From the NCBI GenBank assembly GCA_002840125.1, contig PGZF01000001.1, positions 186,001-250,000 of the forward strand: a stretch of 64,000 nucleotides of DNA. The letters run 5' to 3'. Source of the stretch: Gammaproteobacteria bacterium HGW-Gammaproteobacteria-15 (GTDB lineage: Bacteria; Pseudomonadota; Gammaproteobacteria; Enterobacterales; Alteromonadaceae). A program made the translations under genes and the position numbers. Numbering within the stretch: position 1 is the first letter of the stretch; each line of letters opens with the position of its first letter. Below the pieces are notes generated by a model, which saw nothing but the letters and a program-made list of their open reading frames with translations, did no database searches and was not told where the DNA came from. Of the stretch, positions 25,559 through 34,608 are shown in pieces.

Positions 25559-27094
25559 TTACATTGTGCTGCTACCCAGCAACAACACAAACAACACGCA
25601 GCACAGTAACGCCGTCGTTGAAACCAGCGGGCGGTTAAGCGCGCGGTTTATGCGTCGCTCCAGTGGGCGCAGGCTAAACGCAGGCCAATGCCATTGTGGC
25701 TGACTAACTGGTTGATACAAACGTTTTAGCCGTAGCGAGTAATACAGTGCCGGGGCGTTACGGTTGTACCAGTGCACCGGTAGCTGTAAGCCAAATTTAT
25801 ACCACAGCCACCTTGCCAGCACAGCCAACAGCAACGGCAGTAATAGTGCGCCGCTCTGCGACAATGTTGGCCGGGGCAGCTGCCACTGCTGGACGATAAA
25901 CCACGGCAGTAGCCACAGCGCGGCAACTAATAGCGAAAGCAGGGCCCAGCGCACAGAGGCATTAACGCTACTTTTACCCTTGGCAACCTCTCCGCCCTTA
26001 GTAAGCTGCTTTAGCTGTGCGGCTAAATGCAATAGCAGCAGCGCGGTAAGTGCGGCCCCTGCCGTTAACAGCAGGCTAAGCACGTCGGCATTAAGCCAGT
26101 TGGGTAAATTGGCCGCCGCCAGCTGCGTTTTCAGGCCGGTTTTTACCAGAGCGCCACTGCTCAGTGGCAATGCCATTAATGCCAGTGCCGCTAACCAAAA
26201 TAATGCCTGGCGCCAGATGCGCCCTGCGGCTTCACCCGCCATTCCGGCATATAAAAACAACGACGCCTTAGCCATGCCGTGGTGCACTACATAGGCCAGC
26301 AATACCGGCAATGCTGCTACGCCGGTTAAACTTAAAAGCGCAAACAGCAGCAATAAATAACCCATTTGGCTAACAGAAGAGTACGCCAATATCACTTTGG
26401 CTTGTGTGTATAATAAGCCTGCTAACACACCATAAAAAGCCGAGATCAGGCCAATAACTAGCAGCAACGGTGCCCACTGCTGCATTAGCGTATCAGTAGC
26501 AGGTAAAAACATCAGCATACCAAGCAGGCCGGCTTTAATCATTACGCCGGATAACAGCGCGCTGGCCGGTGCCGGTGCCACCGGGTGTGCCTGTGGCAGC
26601 CACCAATGCAGTGGCCAAAAGCCGGCTTTTAAACCCAGCCCCAGCAGCAATAAGGTTAAACTTAATGGTTCCAGCGGCACGGCCTGCCAGCTATGCCAGT
26701 CAAACCGCCCGCCAGCAGCAGAGGCACGTAGCAGCAAACCGCTAAACAGCAAAATTTCGCCCAGTACTGCCAGTTGCAGATACAGCCTGCCGGCACGCCT
26801 GGCTTTAGCGGTATTGTTGTGGATCACTAAACCATAGGCTGCCAAACTCATCAGGCTAAAACCAAGATAAAAACTCACCGCGTCCAGTGCGGCTATCAGC
26901 AACATATTGCCGGCAAAACACAGCGTAAAAAACAGCCAGTAACGTAACGCCCTTGTATCGCGCAGCTGCGACAACAGGCTAAACCCACCAACCAGTAACC
27001 ATAACAGTAAACTGAAATACCACCAGGGCCGGGTAAACTCATCACCTAAGCCCAACCCGGCGCCGGGCCACAGCCAGTTGCTTAGGTCAATCAT
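25559..27094 (-). CDS. Third antiporter-like (proton_antipo) membrane subunit of the Mrp-type operon
   Basis: A 511-residue polytopic protein with about 14 membrane segments, of the NuoL/M/N-MrpA/D type. The hallmark LGLKAGFWPLHWWLPQAH...APASALLSGVMIKAG contains the conserved Lys residues of the proton channel, with the second Lys in the VMIKAG helix. The last gene of the operon, its ATG at 27094 (GGGAG upstream) overlaps the previous stop by 8 nt; the frame's TTG opening at 27112 is less likely. The charged linker at about 385-395 is short. It is an extra copy relative to classical Mrp systems. Confidence 0.85.
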   Translation of the reverse strand: MIDLSNWLWPGAGLGLGDEFTRPWWYFSLLLWLLVGGFSLLSQLRDTRALRYWLFFTLCFAGNMLLIAALDAVSFYLGFSLMSLAAYGLVIHNNTAKARRAGRLYLQLAVLGEILLFSGLLLRASAAGGRFDWHSWQAVPLEPLSLTLLLLGLGLKAGFWPLHWWLPQAHPVAPAPASALLSGVMIKAGLLGMLMFLPATDTLMQQWAPLLLVIGLISAFYGVLAGLLYTQAKVILAYSSVSQMGYLLLLFALLSLTGVAALPVLLAYVVHHGMAKASLFLYAGMAGEAAGRIWRQALFWLAALALMALPLSSGALVKTGLKTQLAAANLPNWLNADVLSLLLTAGAALTALLLLHLAAQLKQLTKGGEVAKGKSSVNASVRWALLSLLVAALWLLPWFIVQQWQLPRPTLSQSGALLLPLLLAVLARWLWYKFGLQLPVHWYNRNAPALYYSLRLKRLYQPVSQPQWHWPAFSLRPLERRINRALNRPLVSTTALLCCVLFVLLLGSSTM

Positions 27095-28595
27095 GGCGAA
27101 ACTCCCGCTCAACTATTAGTTCGGCCCAGCTTAGCGGGCTCAATTCAGTGCTGGCAAACAAGCCCATGAGTAACAGCAGCACTGCAGTAAAGACGGCGGG
27201 CGTTAGTAACATCCAGTGTGTTTCAAACCGGTTTGATAACTGCTGTTCTTGCGGCCAGGGCCCGCTTTGCGGTAAAAACCACATGCGGTAAACCAGTGGT
27301 AAAAAATACGCTGCGTTAAGCAAACCCGATAGCGCAAACACCAGAATAAGCCAGTTTTGCTCTACTTCTGCCGACCCCAGCCCCAAATACCATTTGCTGA
27401 TAAAACCAGCGGTGGGTGGTATGCCTATCATACCCAGGGCCCCCAGCGTAAAAGCCATGGCCGTTATTGGCATACGCCGCCCGACGCCATTTAACTGACG
27501 AATTTTATGAATGCCTAAGGTTTCGGCAAAGTTACCGGCACAAAAAAACAACGTGATTTTCATTACGCCCTGATGCACCAGATGCACCAGGCCACCTACC
27601 GCCGCCAACGGCCCCAGCATTGCCACACCCAGCGTAATGTAAGACACCTGGCTGATAGTAGAGTACGCCAACCGCCGCTTAAGATCCTGCTGCGCCAGCG
27701 CGCGCCAGGAACCGTACAAAATAGTCGCGGCCGCCAGCAGCATTAAGGGCTGTGCCAGTTGCAGTGCGTGCATGCTTTCGACGCCAAAAACATCGTACAC
27801 CAGGCGGATAATGCCAAAAGCACCAGCTTTCACTACTGCTACTGCATGCAATAAAGCACTGACCGGCGCCGGCGCTACCATCGCCTGCGGCAGCCAGCCA
27901 TGTAGTGGCAATAAGGCCGCTTTTACCCCCAAGCCTGTGATCATTAACGCAAAGGCCAGCATTAACAGGCCCTCATTGCCACTTATAACGGCTGTAACAT
28001 AGCCGCCGGGGGTAAATAGCGGGCTTTGTACCAGCGAATGTAGCAGCGCCACACCCAGCATCAGTATTACACCACCGCCAAGGGTGTACGCCAGATATTT
28101 GCGCCCGGCAGCCAATGATTCTACCGTACCGCGATGCACCACCAGCGGAAAAGTCGCCAGCGTCAGCAGTTCATAAAACAATAAAAAAGTAACCAGATTA
28201 CCGGCCAGCGCCAGGCCAACCGTGGCGCTGACACAAAGGCTGAAATAACCAAAAAAGCGCGAGCGCAGTGGTGAGTGTTCGAGATAACCAATGGCATAAA
28301 TGGTGGTAGCCAGCCACAGCACGGAAGACAGCACCACAAACAGCAGCGACAACGCATCGCCCTGCAGCACTAGATCGGCACCCGGTAAAAACGGCAGACT
28401 AAAATAAAACTGCTGACCGGCTTTTACTGCCTGCCACATCAACAATACCAGCACCAGCTTTACGCCTACGCCAAACAGGTTCAGGCTAATACGCAGCTTC
28501 ACCTGGGTTTCTTTCAGGGTAAAAATAATCAGTCCGGGTAATAACGAGCTAAGAATAATGGCCAGCGGTAAATATTGTTGCCAAAACAGGCTCAT
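27087..28595 (-). CDS. Second antiporter-like (proton_antipo) membrane subunit, MrpD/NuoM-like
   Basis: A 502-residue polytopic membrane protein. GLGVKAALLPLHGWLPQAMVAPAPVSALLHAVAVVKAG is the diagnostic proton_antipo segment with both conserved Lys, and the Glu of FYELLTLATFPLVVH corresponds to the conserved TM5 Glu of NuoL/M and MrpA/D. I start it at 28595 (AGGAGG upstream, ATGA overlap with mnhD), not at the longer opening at 28682. It is probably a cation/proton-translocating module of the complex. MrpA versus MrpD identity cannot be resolved by eye. Confidence 0.87.
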   Translation of the reverse strand: MSLFWQQYLPLAIILSSLLPGLIIFTLKETQVKLRISLNLFGVGVKLVLVLLMWQAVKAGQQFYFSLPFLPGADLVLQGDALSLLFVVLSSVLWLATTIYAIGYLEHSPLRSRFFGYFSLCVSATVGLALAGNLVTFLLFYELLTLATFPLVVHRGTVESLAAGRKYLAYTLGGGVILMLGVALLHSLVQSPLFTPGGYVTAVISGNEGLLMLAFALMITGLGVKAALLPLHGWLPQAMVAPAPVSALLHAVAVVKAGAFGIIRLVYDVFGVESMHALQLAQPLMLLAAATILYGSWRALAQQDLKRRLAYSTISQVSYITLGVAMLGPLAAVGGLVHLVHQGVMKITLFFCAGNFAETLGIHKIRQLNGVGRRMPITAMAFTLGALGMIGIPPTAGFISKWYLGLGSAEVEQNWLILVFALSGLLNAAYFLPLVYRMWFLPQSGPWPQEQQLSNRFETHWMLLTPAVFTAVLLLLMGLFASTELSPLSWAELIVEREFRHD

Positions 28596-30010
28596 AAGCC
28601 CTCCTGTTTTAGCAGCCGCAGCAGTGGCTCGCTGTACAGTGCCATGGCCCACACGGCCAGCGCAGGCAATAAAGCCAGCCACTGCGGCAAAATACGCGGC
28701 GCAAAATCCGGTGTCACCGGATCGGCCCGATCAAATGCCAGTACCACTACCCGAAATACATAAGCGGCCGACAGTAAGGTCACCACTACTATTACCAGCA
28801 GATAAAGCAGTTGATCGCCTTGTAACCACAGCCCTTGCAGTAACGCCCATTTGGCCAGAAAACCGCCACTGGGCGGTAAGCCAATCAAACTGCCACCTGC
28901 TACCGCAAAAGCAAACATGGCCAACGGCATTGTCTGGCTGGCACCTTTTAATGTGTTTAGCCGCTTACCACCTAAGGTTGTAGTTATCTCGCCTATTGCC
29001 AAAAAGCAGGCCGCTTTAGCCAGGGCATGCGCCAGCACAAATAACCACAGTGCTGCAGCAAATAACGGCTGGTTAAAACGCAGTAATAAGCCAAGCGCCA
29101 ACATGGCATAACCCAGCTGTGCTACGGTGGAATAGGCCACCATATTTTTGGCAAAAGGCGTACGCAGTGCCGACACACCGCCAAGCAGCAAGGCCGCTAA
29201 ACCGCAACCGGCAAACAACGGCGCTATTGCCGTAGCTTGCGGTGCACTTGCCAATTGCAGCCATAATAAACACAGAATAAACAACGGGCCTTTTACTACC
29301 AGCGCCGATAACAAAGCACTCACCGGTGCCGGTGCTGCCGCATGCGCCGCCGGTAGCCAGCCATGCAGCGGCCACAGTGCAGCTTTTATCATCAGCCCCA
29401 GTGTCATCAGCAGCAGCGCTGCAGTACTGAGTATGTTGGCTTGCCACTGCAACGCCAACGCGCTGATATCCAGCACACCATAAGCGCCATACAGCATTGC
29501 CACACCCAGCAAATAACACAGCGAACCGAATAAGGATAACAACAGGTAATTCAGTGCCGGTTTAATGGCTTTATCACCCGACAAACTGACCAGTGCTACA
29601 GCCACTATGCCAAGTAACTCCAGACAGACATAGAGGTTAAACAAATCCCGCGACAGCCAAAGCGCGGTTAAGCCAAGCTGCAGTAGGTTGCTAAGTGGCC
29701 AAAAACCAGCACCAAGTTTATCGCGCCGGTAAGTTGCAACAGCATATAACCCAACCAGTAACTGCAGCAGCGCTGTCAGCAAAATAAGCAAGCTGCTTAA
29801 GTTGTTGGCTTCAAGGCTGATAGCCAGCCCCGACGGCCAGCCTGCCAGCATGATCTGCTGGCTGCCCTGCTCACTTACCAGCGACAATAGCTGCAGCGCT
29901 GCCAGGCTGCAAACAGCAGCTGTTAACAGTGTCAGTAACGGCGCAATTTTTGGCCAAAGCAGCATCAGCACGGCGCCAACTAATGGCAGCACCAACAGCA
30001 ATACCATCAT
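28592..30010 (-). CDS. mnhD: Na+/H+ antiporter subunit D (MnhD/MrpD-like)
   Basis: A 472-residue membrane protein, the length typical of MrpD. It has ICLEL-type segment YVCLELLGIVAVALVS with the TM5 Glu, GLMIKAALWPLHGWLPAAHAAAPAPVSALLSALVVKG with the channel Lys pair, and MVAYSTVAQLGYAMLA. It follows mnhC with a 4-nt overlap, as in Mrp operons, so the MnhD name fits position as well as sequence. It is an inner-membrane proton/cation-translocating subunit. Confidence 0.88.
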   Translation of the reverse strand: MMVLLLVLPLVGAVLMLLWPKIAPLLTLLTAAVCSLAALQLLSLVSEQGSQQIMLAGWPSGLAISLEANNLSSLLILLTALLQLLVGLYAVATYRRDKLGAGFWPLSNLLQLGLTALWLSRDLFNLYVCLELLGIVAVALVSLSGDKAIKPALNYLLLSLFGSLCYLLGVAMLYGAYGVLDISALALQWQANILSTAALLLMTLGLMIKAALWPLHGWLPAAHAAAPAPVSALLSALVVKGPLFILCLLWLQLASAPQATAIAPLFAGCGLAALLLGGVSALRTPFAKNMVAYSTVAQLGYAMLALGLLLRFNQPLFAAALWLFVLAHALAKAACFLAIGEITTTLGGKRLNTLKGASQTMPLAMFAFAVAGGSLIGLPPSGGFLAKWALLQGLWLQGDQLLYLLVIVVVTLLSAAYVFRVVVLAFDRADPVTPDFAPRILPQWLALLPALAVWAMALYSEPLLRLLKQEGL

Positions 30011-30345
30011 GGCCTTTGCTCCTGCCCAAGCGCGTCCTGAGCAGCCGGCGCTTGCTTTAACCGTGCCAGCAGCGCCAGTGCAAAAGCCGTTGCACTAACT
30101 GCGACTACCAGGCCGGTTAAGATCAGCGCCTGTAATACCGGATCGGGCGAGGCAACGGCCGCGCCATCTGCCAGCCCGCGATACGCCAGCACCACCATCA
30201 GCATAAAAATACCGGCGCCGGTAATATTCAGCGCCAAAATACGCCGCAGCGTTTGCGGCCCGACAATAAAACCATACAAGCCTATGGCGAACAGGCCGGC
30301 AGCAGTGCCAATATACAACAGCAGTTGCGGGCTAAGATCAGTCAT
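30007..30345 (-). CDS. mnhC: Na+/H+ antiporter subunit C (MnhC/MrpC, NuoK-like)
   Basis: A 112-residue protein with three membrane helices, homologous to NuoK. The first helix has AAGLFAIGLYGFIVG, and the motif LQALILTGLVVAVSATAFALALL is the well-conserved MnhC/NuoK segment that ends TGIVI(S/A)-like. It overlaps both neighbours by 4 nt. The C-terminal 15 residues are a polar tail rich in Gln, Ala and Glu. Confidence 0.9.
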   Translation of the reverse strand: MTDLSPQLLLYIGTAAGLFAIGLYGFIVGPQTLRRILALNITGAGIFMLMVVLAYRGLADGAAVASPDPVLQALILTGLVVAVSATAFALALLARLKQAPAAQDALGQEQRP

Positions 30346-31289
30346 GCGTCCTCCCCGCCGCTCTTTTGCTGCGTCGGTTCGGCAGCAGCGGGTTCTCCCA
30401 CTACCAGCAAGGTTAATGTTAGCGCTATGGCCAGCGTAGCAAACAGTTCAACCAGCAAAATAAAGCTTCCGGCCAGTTGTGGCGGCCAGCGTAGCCAGAT
30501 GACGTCTGCATTGTCTGGCGTTAACAACACAGCCAGTAGTGCCGCCAGCACAAAAACCAATACCCCCGACACAATCAGCAACCTGATCCAAAAGTTGCTC
30601 CAGCCTAACCAGTTAAGCTGGTGGTTAAGCCGCAGTACCACTGCACCGGCAGCCAGTAAGGCACCGGCCTGAAACGCGCCGCCAGGTTGGCTGGCCCCGG
30701 CCCACAGCAGATAACCGGCCAGCAAGATCACCATAGGTGCCAGTAACCGGCTCCAACTAAGGCTAAGCGGCCAGCTGGTTGTTGGTTTGGCTGCAGGGGC
30801 TACCTGTAAAGCCCCTAACAATGCCAGCAGCAATACGACTAACTCCAGCAAGGTATCCCAGCTGCGAAAGTTCAGCAGCACCGCAGTAACCGGATGGCTA
30901 ACACCGCTGTTGCCAAGTTCAGCCTGCGTCATTACAACCAGCGGGCTGGCAGTGGGCGGCAACTGTAACAACGCTGCCAGTACACCACCGAGCATCAGTA
31001 GCACAAATACTGCCGGCCACAGCCGTTTTGGCCAGCTAAGTACAGCTGGATGGTGCAATTGTTGGCGGGCCAGTGCAGAAAAACACAAAGCGCCGGTGAG
31101 GCCGGCACCAATAGCTGCCTCGGCCAGCGCTAAATCAGGTGCGGCCAGCCTGGCCCAGGCCAAGGCCATCATCAGGCCAAAAGCAATATACAGTATCACT
31201 GCATGCGCTAACTGCCGGCTTAACATACTGGCCAGCGCCAGTACCAGTAGTAACAGGCATAAGATGGCATCAAATAACAACAGGCTCAT
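30342..31289 (-). CDS. DUF4040/MbhE-like/MnhB fusion subunit
   Basis: A 315-residue membrane protein that joins three pieces usually found in separate proteins or split between MrpA and MrpB. Residues about 1-75 are a DUF4040 domain (ILYIAFGLMMALAWARLAAPDLALAEAAIGAG, as in MbhD and the MrpA C-terminus). About 80-160 resembles MbhE (VTAVLLNFRSWDTLLELVVLLLALLG). About 180-300 is MnhB (GGAFQAGALLAAGAVVLRL). It would supply the MrpA C-terminal domain that the operon otherwise lacks, since no 800-residue MrpA is present. Confidence 0.87.
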   Translation of the reverse strand: MSLLLFDAILCLLLLVLALASMLSRQLAHAVILYIAFGLMMALAWARLAAPDLALAEAAIGAGLTGALCFSALARQQLHHPAVLSWPKRLWPAVFVLLMLGGVLAALLQLPPTASPLVVMTQAELGNSGVSHPVTAVLLNFRSWDTLLELVVLLLALLGALQVAPAAKPTTSWPLSLSWSRLLAPMVILLAGYLLWAGASQPGGAFQAGALLAAGAVVLRLNHQLNWLGWSNFWIRLLIVSGVLVFVLAALLAVLLTPDNADVIWLRWPPQLAGSFILLVELFATLAIALTLTLLVVGEPAAAEPTQQKSGGEDA

Positions 31290-31597
31290 GTTTTATCCTG
31301 CCGGGCTTTAGCAAAGCGGGCCAATAGCTGACACGATACCGAGCCCGACGCCAGCACCAGTAACCAGATCAGCAACAACAGCAGGTTTTGCCACAACTCA
31401 CCGTAAAACATCAGCCCGGCAACGATTGAGCCCAGGCCTAACGAGTCCGCTTTGGTAACGGCATGCAAACGACTGAAGCTATCGGGAAAACGCAGCATGC
31501 CAATACTGCCGGCAATAAAGAAAAATAAGCCCACCATTAACAACAGGCTACTAAGTACCGTGCTCAGAGTAGACAACTGCCCTGTACTGTCGATCAT
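31286..31597 (-). CDS. mnhG: Na+/H+ antiporter subunit G (MnhG/MrpG)
   Basis: A 103-residue protein with three membrane helices. FFFIAGSIGMLRFPDSFSRLHAVTKADSLGLGSIVAGLM is the highly conserved MnhG core, with the RFPD and RLHA-KADSLG signatures. It overlaps the neighbours by 4 nt each. It is a structural subunit of the antiporter in the inner membrane. Confidence 0.93.
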   Translation of the reverse strand: MIDSTGQLSTLSTVLSSLLLMVGLFFFIAGSIGMLRFPDSFSRLHAVTKADSLGLGSIVAGLMFYGELWQNLLLLLIWLLVLASGSVSCQLLARFAKARQDKT

Positions 31598-31872
31598 CGG
31601 TTATCCTCAGAAGATGGCGGTTGTGCTATTTGTTGCTGCTTTAAGCGTTGTACCAGTGCAGCGGGTGCGGCAGCAGCCAGCACGGCCAGCACCAGCGCCA
31701 CATCACGCAGTGCACTCATGCCAAGTGCCTGCGCTAATACCAAACACAGTGCTACACCGGTAGTGCCGAATAATTGCACTGACAATAGCCGGTCTAACAA
31801 AGCCGGTCCCTTAATTACCCGCCATAGCCCCAGCACCATGGTGAGCAATAATGCTACTGCCAAGGCGATCAT
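31594..31872 (-). CDS. mnhF: Na+/H+ antiporter subunit F (MnhF/MrpF)
   Basis: A 92-residue protein with three membrane helices. RVIKGPALLDRLLSVQLFGTTGVALCLVLAQALG matches the MnhF motif (R-x-x-x-G-P-x-x-x-D-R), and the helix LRDVALVLAVLAAAAPAALVQRL follows. It carries 4-nt overlaps on both sides. The Asp in the DR motif is thought to help cation movement in Mrp complexes. Confidence 0.92.
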   Translation of the reverse strand: MIALAVALLLTMVLGLWRVIKGPALLDRLLSVQLFGTTGVALCLVLAQALGMSALRDVALVLAVLAAAAPAALVQRLKQQQIAQPPSSEDNR

Positions 31873-32381
31873 GGCACTTGTCCGTGCACAGGTTCATCAC
31901 CCAGCAGTAAAGTCAGTTGTTGCTCCAGCGCAGCGACACCGCTGCGCCAGTTAGCATTGCCATCCAGCACATGTAACAGCAAAACATCCGGCTGGCCTGT
32001 TTCGATATTTACCGCGCAGGTACCAGGCAACAGGCTTACCATACTGGCCAGCAAACGCTGGCTGGCCGGTTGGGCCAGGCTTATGGCATAAGGTTGCCAC
32101 TGCGGTGCTAATCTGGGTGACGGTGCCAATGCCCGCCAGGCAACATCCCAGGCGCCCAGTACTAACTGCCGGCTAAAAAACAGCAAAAAACCCGGCACGG
32201 CCTTAAACCGAACCGGCGGCAGGCTTAATTTAGCCCAATAGCACCAAAGCAGTAGCAGTAAACACAGCGGCAGAAAAAACCACCAGCCCCGCCCTCCGGT
32301 TAACGCCGCCCAGCACAGCGCAAACACCCCACCCAGTGCGGTATAACGGATAAAGCTTGACGCGCCCTGCGGCAATATCAT
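31869..32381 (-). CDS. mnhE: Na+/H+ antiporter subunit E (MnhE/MrpE)
   Basis: A 170-residue protein, the first gene of the antiporter operon. It has two to three N-terminal helices and a cytoplasmic domain with LLASMVSLLPGTCAVNIETGQPDVLLLHVLDG, the usual MnhE signature (S-x-x-P-G-T, then a short strand and H-x-L). The promoter must lie in the 143-nt gap to the divergent selO; no clear motif was seen there. In Mrp and MBH operons E-F-G also come first in this order in several groups. Confidence 0.9.
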   Translation of the reverse strand: MILPQGASSFIRYTALGGVFALCWAALTGGRGWWFFLPLCLLLLLWCYWAKLSLPPVRFKAVPGFLLFFSRQLVLGAWDVAWRALAPSPRLAPQWQPYAISLAQPASQRLLASMVSLLPGTCAVNIETGQPDVLLLHVLDGNANWRSGVAALEQQLTLLLGDEPVHGQVP

Positions 32382-32524
32382 GCGAACTCCTGAATAAAAT
32401 TACTGAGGTAATAGTATTGAATAGTATAGGAAAGTTCAAAAAATCGGCCATGACTGGCGCTGTAGTGCGCTGTCAACTTCGTGTACACTGTAGCGACAAT
32501 CGTCGTTAAAGCGAAGTATTTGCT

Positions 32525-33994
32525 ATGAACAGTTTTAATACTCAGCACAGCCTGGCAGCCCTTGGTGCGCCGTTTTCGCTGCCCTGTAAGCCTACAGCGG
32601 TTTCTGCCCCACAATGGCTGGCGTTTAATGCTGAACTGGCAACACAGCTGCGTTTGCCTGAACAATATTGGCACTCTAACGACGGCCTTGCTGTATTTAG
32701 CGGCAACACTGTGCCGGATTGGGCCAGCCCGCTGGCACATGCTTATGCCGGCCATCAGTTTGGCCATTTTGTACCACAATTGGGCGATGGCCGGGCTTTA
32801 CTACTGGCCGAAGTTATCAGTGCGAATAATCAGCGCTTTGACATACAACTTAAAGGCGCCGGCCAAACGCCGTTTTCGCGCCGTGGCGATGGCCGCTCAC
32901 CACTGGGGCCGGTACTGCGGGAGTATTTAGTCAGTGAAGCAATGCATGCACTGGGTGTGCCTACCACCCGTGCACTGGCTGCAGTATTAACCGGTGACTT
33001 TGTGCAGCGCGAAACCGCAGAGCCGGGCGCAATACTTACCCGGGTGGCCAGCAGCCACATCCGTATTGGCAGTTTTCAGTATCTGGCTGCAAGAGGCGAT
33101 CATGCTCAACTGAAAACTTTTGCCGACTACGTGATTAACCGGCACTACCCGACGTGCGCCAGCGAGGCGAACCCTTATCTGGCGTTCCTTGCTGCTGTAG
33201 TTGCAGCACAGGCAAAACTGATTGCCAAATGGATGAGCCTGGGTTTTATTCATGGCGTAATGAATACCGACAATATGAGCATTGCCGGCGAAACCATAGA
33301 TTACGGCCCCTGTGCTTTTATGGACAGCTTTAACCCGGCGCAGATATATAGCTTTATTGATACGCAAGGCCGTTACGCCTGGGGCAACCAGCCACGTATT
33401 GCCAGCTGGAATCTGGCACGTTTTGCTGAAACCCTGCTGCCGCTGCTAACTGAACAACCAGAGCAGGCTGTAGAGCTTGCTACAGAGGTACTGCAAGGTT
33501 TTAACGGCCAAAACGAAGCCGAATTTCTACGCCTGATGGCGGCGAAAATTGGTATTGGTACTGCAACCGATACCGATGAAGTGTTGATCCGCGACTTGCT
33601 TAACCTGATGAGCGCAAACCATGCCGATTTTAGCCAGAGCTTTCGCTTGCTCAGCCGCTCGGTAAGCGACCCAACCGCCGGTGCCGCAGCGTTATTTGCA
33701 GACAAGCAAGCCTGGGCTGCCTGGGCAGCAAAGTGGCAACAACGCCTTGAAGCGCAAGGTATTGGGTTGGTGCAGGTAAGCCAGCAAATGGATAGCACTA
33801 ACCCGGCACTGATTGCGCGTAACCATTTAGTTGCAGAGGCGATTAAGCAAGCAACAGAGCAAGCTGATTTAACACTGTTTAACCGCCTGCAACAGGCACT
33901 GGCTACGCCCTACACCTTGTCAGACGATAATGCTGATTTTGCCCTGCCACCGCAGCCACAACAGCTTGTTAAAAATACTTTTTGCGGTACCTGA
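32525..33994 (+). CDS. selO: Protein adenylyltransferase SelO (YdiU family)
   Basis: A 489-residue pseudokinase-fold enzyme that AMPylates Ser/Thr/Tyr of target proteins. Conserved blocks are AYAGHQFGHFVPQLGDGRALLL, KGAGQTPFSRRGDGRSPLGPVLREYLVSEAMHALGVPTTRAL, and GFIHGVMNTDNMSIAGETIDYGPCAFMD, which contains the Asn and Asp metal ligands. The C-terminus TFCGT has the conserved Cys that is selenocysteine in animals. Family knowledge links it to redox stress and glutaredoxin regulation. It is a single gene, divergent from mnhE; a hairpin follows at 34006-34028. Confidence 0.96.
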   Translation: MNSFNTQHSLAALGAPFSLPCKPTAVSAPQWLAFNAELATQLRLPEQYWHSNDGLAVFSGNTVPDWASPLAHAYAGHQFGHFVPQLGDGRALLLAEVISANNQRFDIQLKGAGQTPFSRRGDGRSPLGPVLREYLVSEAMHALGVPTTRALAAVLTGDFVQRETAEPGAILTRVASSHIRIGSFQYLAARGDHAQLKTFADYVINRHYPTCASEANPYLAFLAAVVAAQAKLIAKWMSLGFIHGVMNTDNMSIAGETIDYGPCAFMDSFNPAQIYSFIDTQGRYAWGNQPRIASWNLARFAETLLPLLTEQPEQAVELATEVLQGFNGQNEAEFLRLMAAKIGIGTATDTDEVLIRDLLNLMSANHADFSQSFRLLSRSVSDPTAGAAALFADKQAWAAWAAKWQQRLEAQGIGLVQVSQQMDSTNPALIARNHLVAEAIKQATEQADLTLFNRLQQALATPYTLSDDNADFALPPQPQQLVKNTFCGT

Positions 33995-34005
33995 TTATAA
34001 CTTAT

Positions 34006-34028
34006 GCCATCTGCAACAGGCAGATGGC
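34006..34028 (+). terminator. Hairpin downstream of selO
   Basis: An 8-bp stem GCCATCTG/CAGATGGC with a 7-nt loop, 12 nt after the stop codon. No strong T-run follows, so a terminator role is only possible. Confidence 0.4.
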
Positions 34029-34079
34029 TGCTAATTTCGGTATTATAGCCATCTTGATCAGTAACCCAGAGCCACCTCT

Positions 34080-34604
34080 TTGCCAGACATAACCCTCAGT
34101 TTTGCTTTGTCTCAATGTTTAGCCGCTATGGCCTTTATCAGTGGTATTGTGGCTTTTCAGCGCTATGACAGGGCCAGTATGCTGAAATTCTGGTTTGTCT
34201 CTGCCCTGCTTAATGCCAGCCATTTTGCTGTGCTGGGCCAGTACGAAGCGGCATTGTTTGTTGGCTTAACCGCGGTGCGCTTTCTGGTAGCGGCAATAAG
34301 CCCGCGCCAGCGCTGGATGTATTGTTTTCTGGCACTCTCCACCTTGCTGATTGTGCTTAGTTATAGCAACCCGGTTAATCTGCTGCCTTATCTGGCGGCA
34401 GTAGTAGGTACTGTTGGCAGTTTTCAGAAAAATGTGTTGCTGGTACGGGCCCTGATGGCAGTGGGCGCCACAGCCTGGATTATCCATAACCTGCTGGTGG
34501 GTTCGCCGGTAGCCGTATTAATGGAACTGGCATTTTTAAGCAGTAATCTGGTGGGTTATATCAGAAGCCGCAGGCAAAGCTTACCTGCGGCAGATCATAA
34601 ATAA
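34080..34604 (+). CDS. YgjV-like inner-membrane protein
   Basis: A 174-residue protein with five or six hydrophobic segments, resembling E. coli YgjV (Imp-YgjV family): QCLAAMAFISGIVAFQRYDR at the N-terminus, LNAIR-like GLTAVRFLVAA, YLAAVVGTVGSF, and the end WIIHNLLVGSPVAVLMELAFLSSNLVGYIR. The frame starts with TTG and the upstream ribosome site is weak; the TTG is favoured because the N-terminus aligns with the family, but an internal ATG (34128) is possible. The function is unknown. It lies downstream of selO in the same direction. Confidence 0.8.
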   Translation: MPDITLSFALSQCLAAMAFISGIVAFQRYDRASMLKFWFVSALLNASHFAVLGQYEAALFVGLTAVRFLVAAISPRQRWMYCFLALSTLLIVLSYSNPVNLLPYLAAVVGTVGSFQKNVLLVRALMAVGATAWIIHNLLVGSPVAVLMELAFLSSNLVGYIRSRRQSLPAADHK

Positions 34605-34608
34605 CGTG

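Noticed and set aside
25764-26294. A 176-codon open frame on the + strand inside the antiporter subunit gene
   Set aside because: It lies fully antisense to a well-supported membrane protein, is rich in Ser/Asn/Ala typical of reverse-strand shadows of GC-rich hydrophobic genes, and has no ribosome site or family motif.
32378-32779. A 133-codon leftward frame covering the selO start and the mnhE/selO gap
   Set aside because: It would overlap the beginning of selO antisense and has no conserved features; the gap is better explained as the two divergent promoters.
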